A stretch of DNA of 64,000 nt from Crystallibacter permensis (GTDB taxonomy: Bacteria > Actinomycetota > Actinomycetes > Actinomycetales > Micrococcaceae). Both the position numbers and the translations under genes were made by a program. The notes beneath the pieces are model-generated. The model did no database searches. It was not told where the DNA came from and was given only the letters and a program-made list of their open reading frames with translations. Positions 28,024 to 38,108 of this stretch are shown piece after piece. The stretch covers positions 1-64,000 of the forward strand of contig NZ_JAODLR010000013.1 in the NCBI RefSeq assembly GCF_025960875.1, written 5' to 3'. How positions within the stretch are numbered: position 1 is the stretch's first letter; each line of letters starts with the position of its first letter.

Positions 28024-28962
28024 ATGACTCACGAGACCAGCTCTTCCCACACACCTTCTTCCGGCAGTACCGGCAACGCTGACGGCGATACCGAAACCGC
28101 GTCTGCGGCGGAGCCGTTCCTGACCCGTACAGTCAGCTTTGTCCGCCGCGGCAACCGACTGCAGGGACGCCGGCAGCAGGCCTGGAACGACTATGCGGAA
28201 AAGTACGTGATCGATGTCCCGCGGGACAGAACCGACACGTCGGTGCATCCGGACTTCGTCCTGGATGTGGCCGCCGCCTTCGACCGCGAAGCTCCGCTCG
28301 TCGTCGAAATCGGGTCCGGACTCGGCGAAGCCGTCTGCCATGCCGCCGAGCAGGACCCCGCGCGCAATTTCCTGGCGCTGGAGGTCTACAAGCCCGGTCT
28401 GGCGCAAACCTTGCTACGGGTGGGGCAAAAGGGTTTGCGCAACGTCCGGGTGGTCCAGGCGAACGCCCCGGAGGTACTCGCCACAATGCTGCCAGCCGGT
28501 TCGGTCAACGAACTGTGGGTCTTTTTCCCGGACCCCTGGCACAAGACGCGCCACCACAAGCGCCGCCTCGTGCAGGAAAGTTTCGCCGGGCTGGCGGCGC
28601 GTGTGCTGGAGCCGGGAGGCTGGTGGCGGCTGGCCACGGACTGGTCGTCCTACGCCATCCAGATGCGCGACGTGGGCGATGTCGCGGAAGACTTTGACAA
28701 CGTCCACGCCGGCGAACGTTTCGGCGCCGACAGTCCCCTGACCAAGGTCTGGGAAAGCGGCGTCGAAAAAGTGGTCGGCGGCGCCCCGGTCCGCGAAGGC
28801 AAGTTGCCTGTCAGCACCGGCAACGCAAGCGAGGGTGAAGGCATGGACGACATCGGCGGCTGGGCGCCGCGGTTCGAGGGCCGGGCCTTGACCAGCTTCG
28901 AGCAGAAAGCGCATGAGGCTGGCCGGGAGATTTTCGACCTGGCTTACCGCCGCAAGCCGTAG
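28024..28962 (+). CDS. trmB: tRNA (guanine-N7-)-methyltransferase
   Basis: A 312-residue SAM-dependent enzyme that makes m7G46 in tRNA. After about 55 variable residues come the SAM motif VVEIGSGLGEAVCHAA, the segment FLALEVYKPGLAQTL and the family hallmark FFPDPWHKTRHHKRRLVQ. A 40-residue insertion or tail near residues 240-285 is less conserved. The start is the ATG at 28024, without an obvious ribosome binding site. Confidence 0.92.
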   Translation: MTHETSSSHTPSSGSTGNADGDTETASAAEPFLTRTVSFVRRGNRLQGRRQQAWNDYAEKYVIDVPRDRTDTSVHPDFVLDVAAAFDREAPLVVEIGSGLGEAVCHAAEQDPARNFLALEVYKPGLAQTLLRVGQKGLRNVRVVQANAPEVLATMLPAGSVNELWVFFPDPWHKTRHHKRRLVQESFAGLAARVLEPGGWWRLATDWSSYAIQMRDVGDVAEDFDNVHAGERFGADSPLTKVWESGVEKVVGGAPVREGKLPVSTGNASEGEGMDDIGGWAPRFEGRALTSFEQKAHEAGREIFDLAYRRKP

Positions 28963-28986
28963 TCGCTGGCTCCTGGCCGCGGCCGT

Positions 28987-29646
28987 TCAGCCGCGCGTAA
29001 CTACCGAGGCGACCGGAACAGCGGCGTCATTCTTGATCTCGACCCTGACGATGTCTTCAGTTCCCACGTCGGTAGCTGCCGTGAGCCGTGCCCGGCCTGC
29101 GGGTGTTGCTTTCCACGTCGCCACCTGGCGGGCCTTGCCTGTGGAATCGGTGACCCAGAGGGAGAGTACGCCGCTGTTGGGCAGTTGCTCGCCGTCCACA
29201 GCCAGCTCGGTGCCCCACCGCTTGTAGACCAGGTCCAGATCCACCTGCAGACCGCGGGAGGAAGCCATCGTATAGCTGTCCATCTCCTGCTCCGGCGCCG
29301 TGACAACCGGTCCCACGACCGCACCGATGATCAGCGATGCCGCGGCGACGGCGGCGACCAAGCCAGCCACCCGGCGTCGTGCTTTGCGGCGGCGCACTGC
29401 CAATTCGTTCAGCAGCTGCTTGGTATTCTGCTCGATTTCTTCGATGGGCGGTTGCGCCAGCTCCAACGCTTCGTCCCGCGGCACGGCGTCCAGCATGCCT
29501 GGGAGGCTCTCCAGCTCGGCGGCTTCCTGACGGCAGACGGGACAATCATTGAGGTGCGCTTCGAATGCCCTGGCCTCATCCCGCCGGAGACCGCCGAGGA
29601 TGTAAAGCCCGAGCAGTTCCCGCAGCTGCTCATGGTCGCCTTTCAT
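28987..29646 (-). CDS. Anti-sigma factor (zinc-binding, RskA-like)
   Basis: A 219-residue membrane anti-sigma factor. The N-terminal zinc-binding domain contains His31, Cys35 and Cys38 in AHLNDCPVC. One membrane helix (about residues 94-116) follows, and an extracytoplasmic RskA-type domain forms the C-terminal half. Its ATG overlaps the stop of the ECF sigma gene (ATGA), the usual arrangement for a cognate pair. It should hold that sigma factor until an envelope signal, perhaps redox or proteolytic, releases it. Confidence 0.88.
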   Translation of the reverse strand: MKGDHEQLRELLGLYILGGLRRDEARAFEAHLNDCPVCRQEAAELESLPGMLDAVPRDEALELAQPPIEEIEQNTKQLLNELAVRRRKARRRVAGLVAAVAAASLIIGAVVGPVVTAPEQEMDSYTMASSRGLQVDLDLVYKRWGTELAVDGEQLPNSGVLSLWVTDSTGKARQVATWKATPAGRARLTAATDVGTEDIVRVEIKNDAAVPVASVVTRG

Positions 29647-30134
29647 CGCTTGACTCCCATCTCATCGAGTACAGACCGTAGCGCTTTCACGCCGTAAAAG
29701 GCGCGTGACTTGACCGTCCCCAGCGGCAGGTGCAGTTCCTCGGCTGCTTCAGCGGCGGTCAACCGCTGGTAATGCAGCGCCAGAATGACGTTCCTGTGGT
29801 CCACGCTGAGCCGCGTCAGGGCTTCCTCCATAATCACTTTGAGCAATAGCCGGTCCACCTGGTCGGCCGTTGCCAGCTCTTCTTCCGGCAGGCTTGTTTC
29901 CTGAGGCCGGCTGTTGCGGCGCCGGTAGTTGTCGATAATGACGTGCCGCGCAGTCCGGTACAGGTAGCCGCGCATGTTCTCGACCTCCGGGCCCAGTTTC
30001 CAGACACGCAGGATCGTCTCCTGCACCACGTCCTCGGCCTGATCCGGGTCTGATGTGGCGGCCAGCACGAACCGTCGAAGTGCCGCCGCATGGTCGCGGT
30101 ACAACAGCGCGACCGCTTCTTCTTCCATCGACAT
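29643..30134 (-). CDS. ECF RNA polymerase sigma factor
   Basis: A 163-residue extracytoplasmic-function sigma factor. Region 2 is ALRRFVLAATSDPDQAEDVV with QETILRVWK; region 4 is LTAAEAAEELHLPLGTVKSR. The start chosen has a GGAGGG site 7 bases upstream, whereas a longer frame to 30182 does not. It resembles the SigK/SigL type paired with RskA-like anti-sigma factors. A matching ECF promoter at 30190-30214 suggests autoregulation. Confidence 0.9.
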   Translation of the reverse strand: MSMEEEAVALLYRDHAAALRRFVLAATSDPDQAEDVVQETILRVWKLGPEVENMRGYLYRTARHVIIDNYRRRNSRPQETSLPEEELATADQVDRLLLKVIMEEALTRLSVDHRNVILALHYQRLTAAEAAEELHLPLGTVKSRAFYGVKALRSVLDEMGVKR

Positions 30135-30189
30135 CGACGTTCCCTCCTGACCGGGCGGCCCGGGTTCCGGAGCCGTCCGCAATCAGGAA

Positions 30190-30214
30190 GACGTGCCCAA
30201 CAGCGGAATGGTTC
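30190..30214 (-). promoter_or_regulatory. ECF-type promoter of the sigma factor operon
   Basis: On the minus strand, -35 GAACC (30210-30214) and -10 CGTC (30190-30193) are 16 bases apart, the classic ECF pattern. The extended elements GTGAACCATT and CGTCTT are nearly identical to those of the divergent promoter at 30248. Confidence 0.75.
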
Positions 30215-30247
30215 ACCGGCAAAGAAGAAGAACATCCCCCAGGCGTT

Positions 30248-30275
30248 GAACCATTTTCGCCCGGCAGTACGTCTT
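30248..30275 (+). promoter_or_regulatory. ECF-type promoter of the lipoprotein gene
   Basis: The -35 GAACC (30248-30252) and -10 CGTCTT (30270-30275) are 17 bases apart. The -35 is embedded in TTGAACCATT. Transcription would start near 30281, about 60 bases before the lipoprotein ATG. Confidence 0.75.
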
Positions 30276-30343
30276 TGCCAATAGCGGCCCGCAACCGGCG
30301 GGCCGGGACCGAGCACAACCCGGTTGATCGTTAGGAATTCCTC

Positions 30344-30889
30344 ATGAAAATCAAACTCAGTGGTGCTGCTGCCCTTATGACCGCAGCCCTTCTCGGCCTC
30401 ACCGGATGCGGCGGCGGCGATGAATCAGGGACGGAAGCCCCGCCGCCGGCCGAAGAAACAACCGCTATGCCCGAGACCACCGAATCGGCACCGGGCGGGG
30501 CAAGTGCCCCGGCCTCAGGTGAAGCCGGGGCGATGGCTGGTTCCCAGCTCATGACTGCCGAAACCGACCTCGGTGAGATTGTGGTCGATAGCGAGGGAAT
30601 GACCGTCTACTACTTCACCAAGGACGAAAAGGATTCCGGTGTCAGCAACTGCACCGGCGACTGCCTGGTCGCGTGGCCGCCTGTCCTGACCGAAGGCGAT
30701 GCCCCGGAAGTTGAAGGCATCACTGCGGAAGTCGGAACGATCGACACCCCCGACGGCAAGAAGCAGGTGACCATCGACGGCCTGCCGATCTACTACTGGC
30801 AGAACGACAAGGCGCCGGGAGACGTCGACGGCCAGGGCGTCAACGATGTCTGGTATGTAGTGGCCCCGGACGGGGAAATGATCCGCTGA
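30344..30889 (+). CDS. Secreted-repeat lipoprotein (Lipoprotein_15/COG4315)
   Basis: A 181-residue predicted lipoprotein. The signal peptide ends in the lipobox LTGC, with Cys22 the lipidated residue. An acidic Pro/Ala/Glu linker of about 50 residues leads to two secreted repeats: GMTVYYFTKDEKDSGVSNC and GLPIYYWQNDKAPGDVDGQG. Paired cysteines (SNCTGDC) lie between them. The family is of unknown function. It is divergent from the ECF sigma factor and shares its promoter type, so it is a probable target of that sigma factor. Confidence 0.85.
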   Translation: MKIKLSGAAALMTAALLGLTGCGGGDESGTEAPPPAEETTAMPETTESAPGGASAPASGEAGAMAGSQLMTAETDLGEIVVDSEGMTVYYFTKDEKDSGVSNCTGDCLVAWPPVLTEGDAPEVEGITAEVGTIDTPDGKKQVTIDGLPIYYWQNDKAPGDVDGQGVNDVWYVVAPDGEMIR

Positions 30890-31222
30890 AAGAACGGAGA
30901 TTAGTCTTGGTTCATAGTTGAAACAAGACGTGGCAGGGCATGATCGATAGGAACGAGGCCCTGCTCCTCCGCAAGACAAGTAGAGGGTCCGACGCGCGGG
31001 TGGACGAGGCCCAAGAGGCGAGCGTCCGCCTGCGCAGGACTCCCCGCGTGGCTGGCGCCCCCGCGCGTCACCGCCACAGCGCTATGGTTGCAGGTGAAAG
31101 TGCGGCCAACTGATTCATTCCGGCCTGGCCCCATCTCCACAGGGGCCGTTCCGCACCTGCGCTGTCCACATGGCCTCGGCGCCGCCTTCGGATCAGTCTT
31201 GCCTGCGCCTACCGTTGGCCGC
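30890..31222. other. Intergenic region with two hairpins
   Basis: This 333-base stretch has no gene I can support. Two hairpins stand at the start: 30904-30929 (GTCTTG...CAAGAC with an inner TTC/GAA pair) and 30933-30964 (GCAGGGC and GCCCTGC). They probably end the lipoprotein transcript, though neither has a clear T run. Minus-strand open frames here look like composition artefacts. Confidence 0.5.
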
Positions 31223-31597
31223 ATGAACACACGTCACAGGAACCATCTCGCGATCGCGCAGATGCAGGCGGAAGACCGGCCCCGGGAGCGCATGGCACGG
31301 ATGGGAGTCCGGAGGCTGAGGGATGCGGAGGTGCTGGCGCTGGTCATCGGGTCCGGGACGCGGGATGCGAGCAGCTTGGAACTGGCGCAGTCGATCCTGA
31401 AGAGGCTCGGTGGTCCGGCCGGGCTGCAGCTGGCCGAGCCCGGGGAACTTCAGGAAGTGCCTGGAGTCGGCGCTGCTCTGGCGGCACGGATCGCCGGTGC
31501 CATGGAGTTGGCGCGACGGGCAGCCCTTAGGAGTGCGGGCGCCAGACCACCAAGGCCTGGCTCCGCGGCCGCGGACGCTTCCCACGGGACAGGGTAA
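31223..31597 (+). CDS. RadC N-terminal (UPF0758) domain-only protein
   Basis: A 124-residue protein matching only the N-terminal helix-hairpin-helix part of RadC: EDRPRERMARMGVRRLRDAEVLALVIGSGTRDASSLELAQSIL is spread over residues 16-60, and VPGVGAALAARIAGAMELARR follows. The JAB1/MPN metalloprotease-like domain that forms the rest of RadC is missing. The final 25 residues look unrelated to RadC and overlap the end of hspR by 71 bases on the other strand. It may be a truncated remnant or a free-standing DNA-binding module. Confidence 0.65.
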   Translation: MNTRHRNHLAIAQMQAEDRPRERMARMGVRRLRDAEVLALVIGSGTRDASSLELAQSILKRLGGPAGLQLAEPGELQEVPGVGAALAARIAGAMELARRAALRSAGARPPRPGSAAADASHGTG

Positions 31598-31952
31598 CAA
31601 CGTCTCCGGCCAGCCCGGCGGCGAACACCCGGCTGGCTTCCGTTCCGCTTTGCCGCCGCGTGCTTTCGAGCTCGGCGGTCAGTTCCTGCACCCGGGAGCG
31701 CAGGGCATTCACCTGGTTCTCCAGCTCCAGGATCCGCTTGATGCCCTCAAGCGACACGCCTTCCTGCGACAACCGCTGGACTTCCCGCAGGGTGTCCACG
31801 TCGCGTTGCGAATAGCGCCGCTGGCGGCCACGCTGCCGGGACGGTGAGACCAGGCCCAGCCTGTCGTACTGGCGCAGGGTTTGCGGATGCATCTCCGCGA
31901 GCTCTGCAGCTACGGAGATCACAAAGATAGGCGCGTTGCGGTCAATACCCAT
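31527..31952 (-). CDS. hspR: Heat-shock repressor HspR
   Basis: A 141-residue MerR-family repressor. The N-terminal winged helix reads VISVAAELAEMHPQTLRQYD and continues with RLGLVSPSRQRGRQRRYSQRD. A coiled-coil dimer segment and a basic tail follow. It binds HAIR sites such as those at dnaK and clpB in this window, with DnaK as co-repressor in Streptomyces. It is the last gene of the dnaK operon. I preferred the ATG at 31952, which has GGAGAG upstream; the ATG at 31964 is an alternative. Confidence 0.93.
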   Translation of the reverse strand: MGIDRNAPIFVISVAAELAEMHPQTLRQYDRLGLVSPSRQRGRQRRYSQRDVDTLREVQRLSQEGVSLEGIKRILELENQVNALRSRVQELTAELESTRRQSGTEASRVFAAGLAGDVVTLSRGKRPRPRSQALVVWRPHS

Positions 31953-31973
31953 TGCTCTCTCCATATCTGCCGC

Positions 31974-32951
31974 CTAGAGCCGGGCCTTGGCTGCCAGGTT
32001 GGCGCGGGGATTCGCATCCCCAGTGGCCGCGGCGAATGCCTTGACGGCTTCTTCAGCTTCTTTGTTCAGGTTTTGTGGAACAACGACGTCGATGGTTACC
32101 AGCAGATCTCCCGTCGCCTTAGCCGTCTTAACACCGCGTCCCTTGACCCGCAGCGTCCGTCCCGATGGCGTGCCGGCAGGCACCTTTACCTTCACCGCTT
32201 CGCCGTTCATGGTCGGAACCTCGATCTGCGCGCCCAACGCCGCTTCGTCGAAGCTCACCGGGACATGGATCCGAAGATTGTCACCGTCGCGTGTGTAGAA
32301 GCTATGGGGCTGGACATTTACGGAAACCATCAGGTCACCGTTGCCGGCAGGGCCGGGCTGGCCTTTGCCGCGGACGCGGACCTTTTGACCGTCCTTGATA
32401 CCGGCGGGAATACGGACGTCAATGACTTCGCCGGAAGGCTCGCGCAGCCCGATGGTGGTTCCCTTGATGGAACCGGCAAAGGAAATGCTGGTGGATGCGG
32501 TCCGGTCCGCACCTTTGCGCGGGGGCGCCTGCGGCGGCTGGAACCCGCCCCCGAACCCGCCGCCGAATAGGTCGGCGAACTCGGGCGGGATATTCCCGTT
32601 GCCGAATCCGCCGGCTGAACGGCTGCGGGTGCCCTGGCCGAACATGTTGCCGAAGATGTCCTCAAACCCGCCGCCGCCGGGTGTACCCGCTCCGCCAGCG
32701 GTAAAGCGGGCTCCACTGCCCATCGCCCGGATGGCGTCGTACTGCTGCCGCTCTTCCGGATCGGAGAGCACCGAATATGCTTCGGAGACGTCCTTGAACA
32801 TCTTTTCAGCCGTGGCGTCAGAGGAGTTCGTGTCCGGATGGTACTTCCGGGCAAGTTTGCGGTATGCCTTCTTGATGTCGGCATCCGACGCGTCCTTGGA
32901 GACACCAAGGATCTTGTAGAAGTCCTTCTCGACCCAATCCTGGCTAGCCAT
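31974..32951 (-). CDS. dnaJ: DnaJ co-chaperone without zinc finger
   Basis: A 325-residue J-domain protein. The J domain has the HPD motif in [10 protein letters not shown], near residue 38. A Gly/Phe-rich linker (about residues 80-140) and the C-terminal substrate-binding domains follow. The four CxxCxGxG zinc repeats of classical DnaJ are absent, so it is the CbpA-like (class B) type. It lies between grpE and hspR in the dnaK operon and should stimulate DnaK ATPase. Confidence 0.9.
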   Translation of the reverse strand: MASQDWVEKDFYKILGVSKDASDADIKKAYRKLARKYHPDTNSSDATAEKMFKDVSEAYSVLSDPEERQQYDAIRAMGSGARFTAGGAGTPGGGGFEDIFGNMFGQGTRSRSAGGFGNGNIPPEFADLFGGGFGGGFQPPQAPPRKGADRTASTSISFAGSIKGTTIGLREPSGEVIDVRIPAGIKDGQKVRVRGKGQPGPAGNGDLMVSVNVQPHSFYTRDGDNLRIHVPVSFDEAALGAQIEVPTMNGEAVKVKVPAGTPSGRTLRVKGRGVKTAKATGDLLVTIDVVVPQNLNKEAEEAVKAFAAATGDANPRANLAAKARL

Positions 32952-33047
32952 TCAGGCGCCTCCCTTCATGTAGTTCAAAGTCTATGGTGGCCCGAGAGCC
33001 CATGAGAGCCGGGGACGCCTTCACGACGTCCCCGGCCTCGTTCGGAG

Positions 33048-33719
33048 CTACTCGGCCGGTACAGCCACGATCACCTGGGCAGCGCGCAGGACACGCTCCC
33101 CGGACTTGTATCCAGTCCGCAGGATCTGGCTGACCGAATCGACCTGGACATCCGCGCTTTGCTGCTGCATCAGCGCTTCGTGGATATTCGGATCGAACTC
33201 CACGTCCGTCTCGGAGATCGGTTCCAGACCGTAGACCTTCAAGACGTTTTCCAGCTTGGCCGCGATTGCAGCGAAGGGTCCGTCCTCGAGGTCGCCGTGC
33301 TGGCGTGCGGCATCGATGTCGTCAAGTACCGGAAGCAGTGAGTTGAGAACGCCGATGATGGCCATCTGGCCGGCCACCGCGCGGTCCCGTTCCACCCGCT
33401 TGCGGTAATTGACGTACTCCGCCTGAAGGCGCAGCAGGTCATTCCTCAGCTCTGCCGCCTGTTCCGAGTCCGCACCTTGGGCTACCGATTCCCCGGCGGG
33501 AACGTCGGTGCTGTTCAGGATCGCCTCGGCCTGGGACAGAGCGTCACCCTCAACATCCTCCGATGCGGGTGCCTCCGCGGCGGCAGCCTCCTCGGCTGCC
33601 TCCGCATCGGCAGGTGCTTCCTGGCCACGGACCTTGCCCGTCTCCGGGTCAATCTTACGGTTGTCGCGGAAGCTCACCGGCTCTGACTCGTGCTCGTGCT
33701 CGTTACCGTGGTGGGGCAT
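33048..33719 (-). CDS. grpE: Nucleotide exchange factor GrpE
   Basis: A 223-residue GrpE. The first 75 residues are a variable, acidic Ala/Glu tract. A long helix follows with LLRLQAEYVNYRKRVERDR, and the C-terminal beta domain contains FDPNIHEALMQQ and IVAVPAE. GrpE exchanges ADP for ATP on DnaK. The gene begins 2 bases after the dnaK stop and is co-transcribed with it. A 96-base spacer separates it from dnaJ. Confidence 0.95.
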   Translation of the reverse strand: MPHHGNEHEHESEPVSFRDNRKIDPETGKVRGQEAPADAEAAEEAAAAEAPASEDVEGDALSQAEAILNSTDVPAGESVAQGADSEQAAELRNDLLRLQAEYVNYRKRVERDRAVAGQMAIIGVLNSLLPVLDDIDAARQHGDLEDGPFAAIAAKLENVLKVYGLEPISETDVEFDPNIHEALMQQQSADVQVDSVSQILRTGYKSGERVLRAAQVIVAVPAE

Positions 33720-33721
33720 GG

Positions 33722-35611
<1,890 letters not shown>

Positions 35612-35712
35612 TCATGATGAACCGAATACCGGCCCGAAATAGTGGTCCCGCCGCCGGCCGCGCCCCTAAGGACCGGACCGGCGGAGCCCTGGCATTGCAG
35701 GGCCTGAACCAT

Positions 35713-35733
35713 ATTGAGCGTTCTGCACTCAAG
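35713..35733 (-). promoter_or_regulatory. HAIR box downstream of the dnaK -10
   Basis: On the minus strand it reads CTTGAGT-N7-GCTCAAT, 12 of 14 positions of the HspR consensus CTTGAGT-N7-ACTCAAG. It overlaps the -10 element, so a bound repressor would block initiation. Confidence 0.88.
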
Positions 35734-35759
35734 TTTACTCAGACTCGAAACGATGTCAA
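35732..35759 (-). promoter_or_regulatory. dnaK operon sigma-A-type promoter
   Basis: On the minus strand, TTGACA (35754-35759) and TAAACT (35732-35737) are 16 bases apart. The pair sits between the two HAIR boxes, about 140 bases upstream of dnaK. Confidence 0.78.
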
Positions 35760-35764
35760 TTCAA

Positions 35765-35785
35765 CTTGAGCCAAGGCGACTCAGG
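35765..35785 (-). promoter_or_regulatory. HAIR box upstream of the dnaK -35
   Basis: On the minus strand it reads CCTGAGT-N7-GCTCAAG, 12 of 14 consensus positions. With the box at 35713-35733 it brackets the promoter, allowing cooperative or looped repression by HspR. Confidence 0.85.
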
Positions 35786-35854
35786 TTTGGCCCAAAGGGA
35801 CAAGCAGCACAGTTCAGGGGGAAGACCGCCAGCGCGCGGTTTCGGGCCTGAACC

Positions 35855-37987
35855 TCAGACCTTGGCCTCCACCACAGGTGCCGCGGATTCAGCGCTCGGC
35901 GAAGTCCGCGAGAGCTTGCTTGGCCACCAGATGCGCCGCCCCAGATCGTACGACAGCGCGGGCACCAGCAGCGAGCGCACCAGCACCGTATCCAGCAGGA
36001 CTCCGAAGGCCACGATGAAGGCCAGCTGCCCCAGGAACAGGATCGGAATGACTCCCAGAGCCGCAAAGGTAGCCGCCAGGACGATGCCGGCCGAGGTGAT
36101 GACGCCACCGGTGGCCCCCAGTCCGCGCAGGACCCCGGGGCGGGTGCCGATTTTCAGGGATTCTTCCCGCACCCGGGTCATGAGGAAAATGTTGTAATCC
36201 ACGCCGAGAGCCACCAGGAAGACAAAACCATAGAGGGGCACGGAAGCATCGGCACCGGGGAAGCCGAAGATGTGGTTGAACACCAGCGCGGAAACGCCGA
36301 GTGCCGTCAGGTAGGACAGGGCAACACTCATGATCAGCAGCACCGGCGCCACCACGGCGCGCAGGAGCAGCATCAGGATGACCAGGATGACCAGCAGCAC
36401 GATGGGCGTGATCTTGAGCAGGTCAGCCTGGGCGGTCACGTTGGTATCCAGTGCGACGGCGGTGACCCCGCCTACCAGCGCGGTTTCATCCACGGCGTCC
36501 AGGTCCGCACGGAGATCGGCAACATCGTTCTCCGCGCCTTCCGAGTCGGCGGCCTTCTCCAGCGTGGCGTTGATCATCACGTGCCCGTCCAGTTCGAAAA
36601 CTTCGCCGTCTTCGCTGAAGTAATCGGCTTCGGCAACGCCATCATGTTCACGCACGGCGTTGAGCACATCGCCCCGCGCCGAGCTGTCGGCCACAATCAC
36701 GGCTGGAGAGCCTGATCCGGCGTCGAAATGGCGGGCCAGCGACTCCTGCCCGTCCGCCGAGTCCGTCTGCACCATCACCAGTTCGGACTGTGGAACGCCG
36801 TGTGCCTGCAGTTGCAGGACGCCCAGGGATCCCGCCACGAGGACGAGCAGCGAGACGAGCCAGGTGGCCCGGGGACGCTTGGCAATCAGCCTGGCCACAA
36901 GGCGCCAGGTACCGCGCAGACCCTCCGCGCCGGCCGGCACCGTTCCGGCTTCCCCACGGTGCGCGTGTTGTCCAGGCCGCGGGACGATCGGCCAAAAGGC
37001 AGCGCGGCCGAAGATCAGCAGCAGAGCCGGCAGCAGGGAGAGCGCGGCAAGGACGGAGAAAACAATCCCGATGGCTGCAATGGGGCCGAGGCTGCGGTTG
37101 GAGTTCAGATCCGAGAACAACAGGCACAGCAGCGCCAGGACCACGGTGGCGCCGGAAGCCGCAATCGGTTCCAGCGAGCCCCGGTACGCAGTCTTCATTG
37201 CAGTCCACTTGGCGTCCTGCTCCCCCAGCGCCTCGCGGAATCGGGAAACCAACAGGAGGGCATAATCCGTCGCGGCGCCGATCACCAGGATGAACAGGAT
37301 GCCTTGGCTCTGCCCGCTCAACTGGATCCAGTCCATCAGCGCAAACCAATAAATCACCAGGATGGCAACGCAAAGGGCGAAGACGGATGTCAGCAGGACC
37401 AGGAAGGGCAACAGCAGCGCCCGGTAGACAATCAGGAGAATGACGAAGACCGCCAGCAGCGCCACCCCGAGCAGCAGGCCGTCGATTCCGGCGAAGGCCT
37501 CAACCAGATCGGCGATGAACCCTGCCGGTCCGGTGACGTACGCGGCGGCCTCCGCAGGCAGTTCAGCTTGGAGCACTTTCCGCAGTTCCTCGACTGCTTC
37601 TCCCGCGTCTCCCGCGATCGGGACAATGAACTCGATCGCTTCGAAGTCTTCTGCGGGAATCGGGCCGGCAACCTGGCTCTCCGACGCCTCGGTCACCCCT
37701 GCCGCCTCGCCGAGTTTGTCAGCCAGCGGGACATAGCTCCGGAGCTCCTGAGGCTCGATTGCCTGCTCAAACTCAATAACGACGACGGCGGGCACGGCAT
37801 CGGAATCGAGGAACCTCTCCTGCCACTCGCCGGCTTCCGTGGACTCGGCACTTTGCGGCAGGAACCCGGCCTGATCATTGGTGGAGACATCCGAGAGCTT
37901 GCCGAATGTAGGTCCGCCGGCGCCCGCCGCGGCGAGCCAAACAAGGACGATCAACACAGGGAACAAGGTTCTAAGCCAGCGCTTCAA
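35855..37987 (-). CDS. MMPL/RND-family transporter
   Basis: A 710-residue polytopic membrane protein of the MMPL (RND) family. One N-terminal helix, an extracytoplasmic domain (about residues 30-180), five or six helices, a second large external domain, and a final helix bundle form the usual duplicated layout. Such proteins export lipids or drugs. A TTG start at 37987 has AAAGGA five bases upstream. A GTG at 38023 is the alternative but lies in an AT-rich TATAGT stretch. The substrate is unknown. Confidence 0.86.
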   Translation of the reverse strand: MKRWLRTLFPVLIVLVWLAAAGAGGPTFGKLSDVSTNDQAGFLPQSAESTEAGEWQERFLDSDAVPAVVVIEFEQAIEPQELRSYVPLADKLGEAAGVTEASESQVAGPIPAEDFEAIEFIVPIAGDAGEAVEELRKVLQAELPAEAAAYVTGPAGFIADLVEAFAGIDGLLLGVALLAVFVILLIVYRALLLPFLVLLTSVFALCVAILVIYWFALMDWIQLSGQSQGILFILVIGAATDYALLLVSRFREALGEQDAKWTAMKTAYRGSLEPIAASGATVVLALLCLLFSDLNSNRSLGPIAAIGIVFSVLAALSLLPALLLIFGRAAFWPIVPRPGQHAHRGEAGTVPAGAEGLRGTWRLVARLIAKRPRATWLVSLLVLVAGSLGVLQLQAHGVPQSELVMVQTDSADGQESLARHFDAGSGSPAVIVADSSARGDVLNAVREHDGVAEADYFSEDGEVFELDGHVMINATLEKAADSEGAENDVADLRADLDAVDETALVGGVTAVALDTNVTAQADLLKITPIVLLVILVILMLLLRAVVAPVLLIMSVALSYLTALGVSALVFNHIFGFPGADASVPLYGFVFLVALGVDYNIFLMTRVREESLKIGTRPGVLRGLGATGGVITSAGIVLAATFAALGVIPILFLGQLAFIVAFGVLLDTVLVRSLLVPALSYDLGRRIWWPSKLSRTSPSAESAAPVVEAKV

Positions 37988-38108
37988 TGCGTTCCTTTGA
38001 GGGGGTGGAAAAGTCCTCTCCACTATAAACTATTTCCATAATCGAGATACCTATTCCTACTTGGCTCTTAGCAGGGCGGAGCGCCCGAGCTTTGATAGAA
38101 AGGAGGGC

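Noticed and set aside
30901-31230. A 109-codon minus-strand frame in the lipoprotein-RadC gap
   Set aside because: No family similarity, no ribosome binding site, and two hairpins fall inside it.
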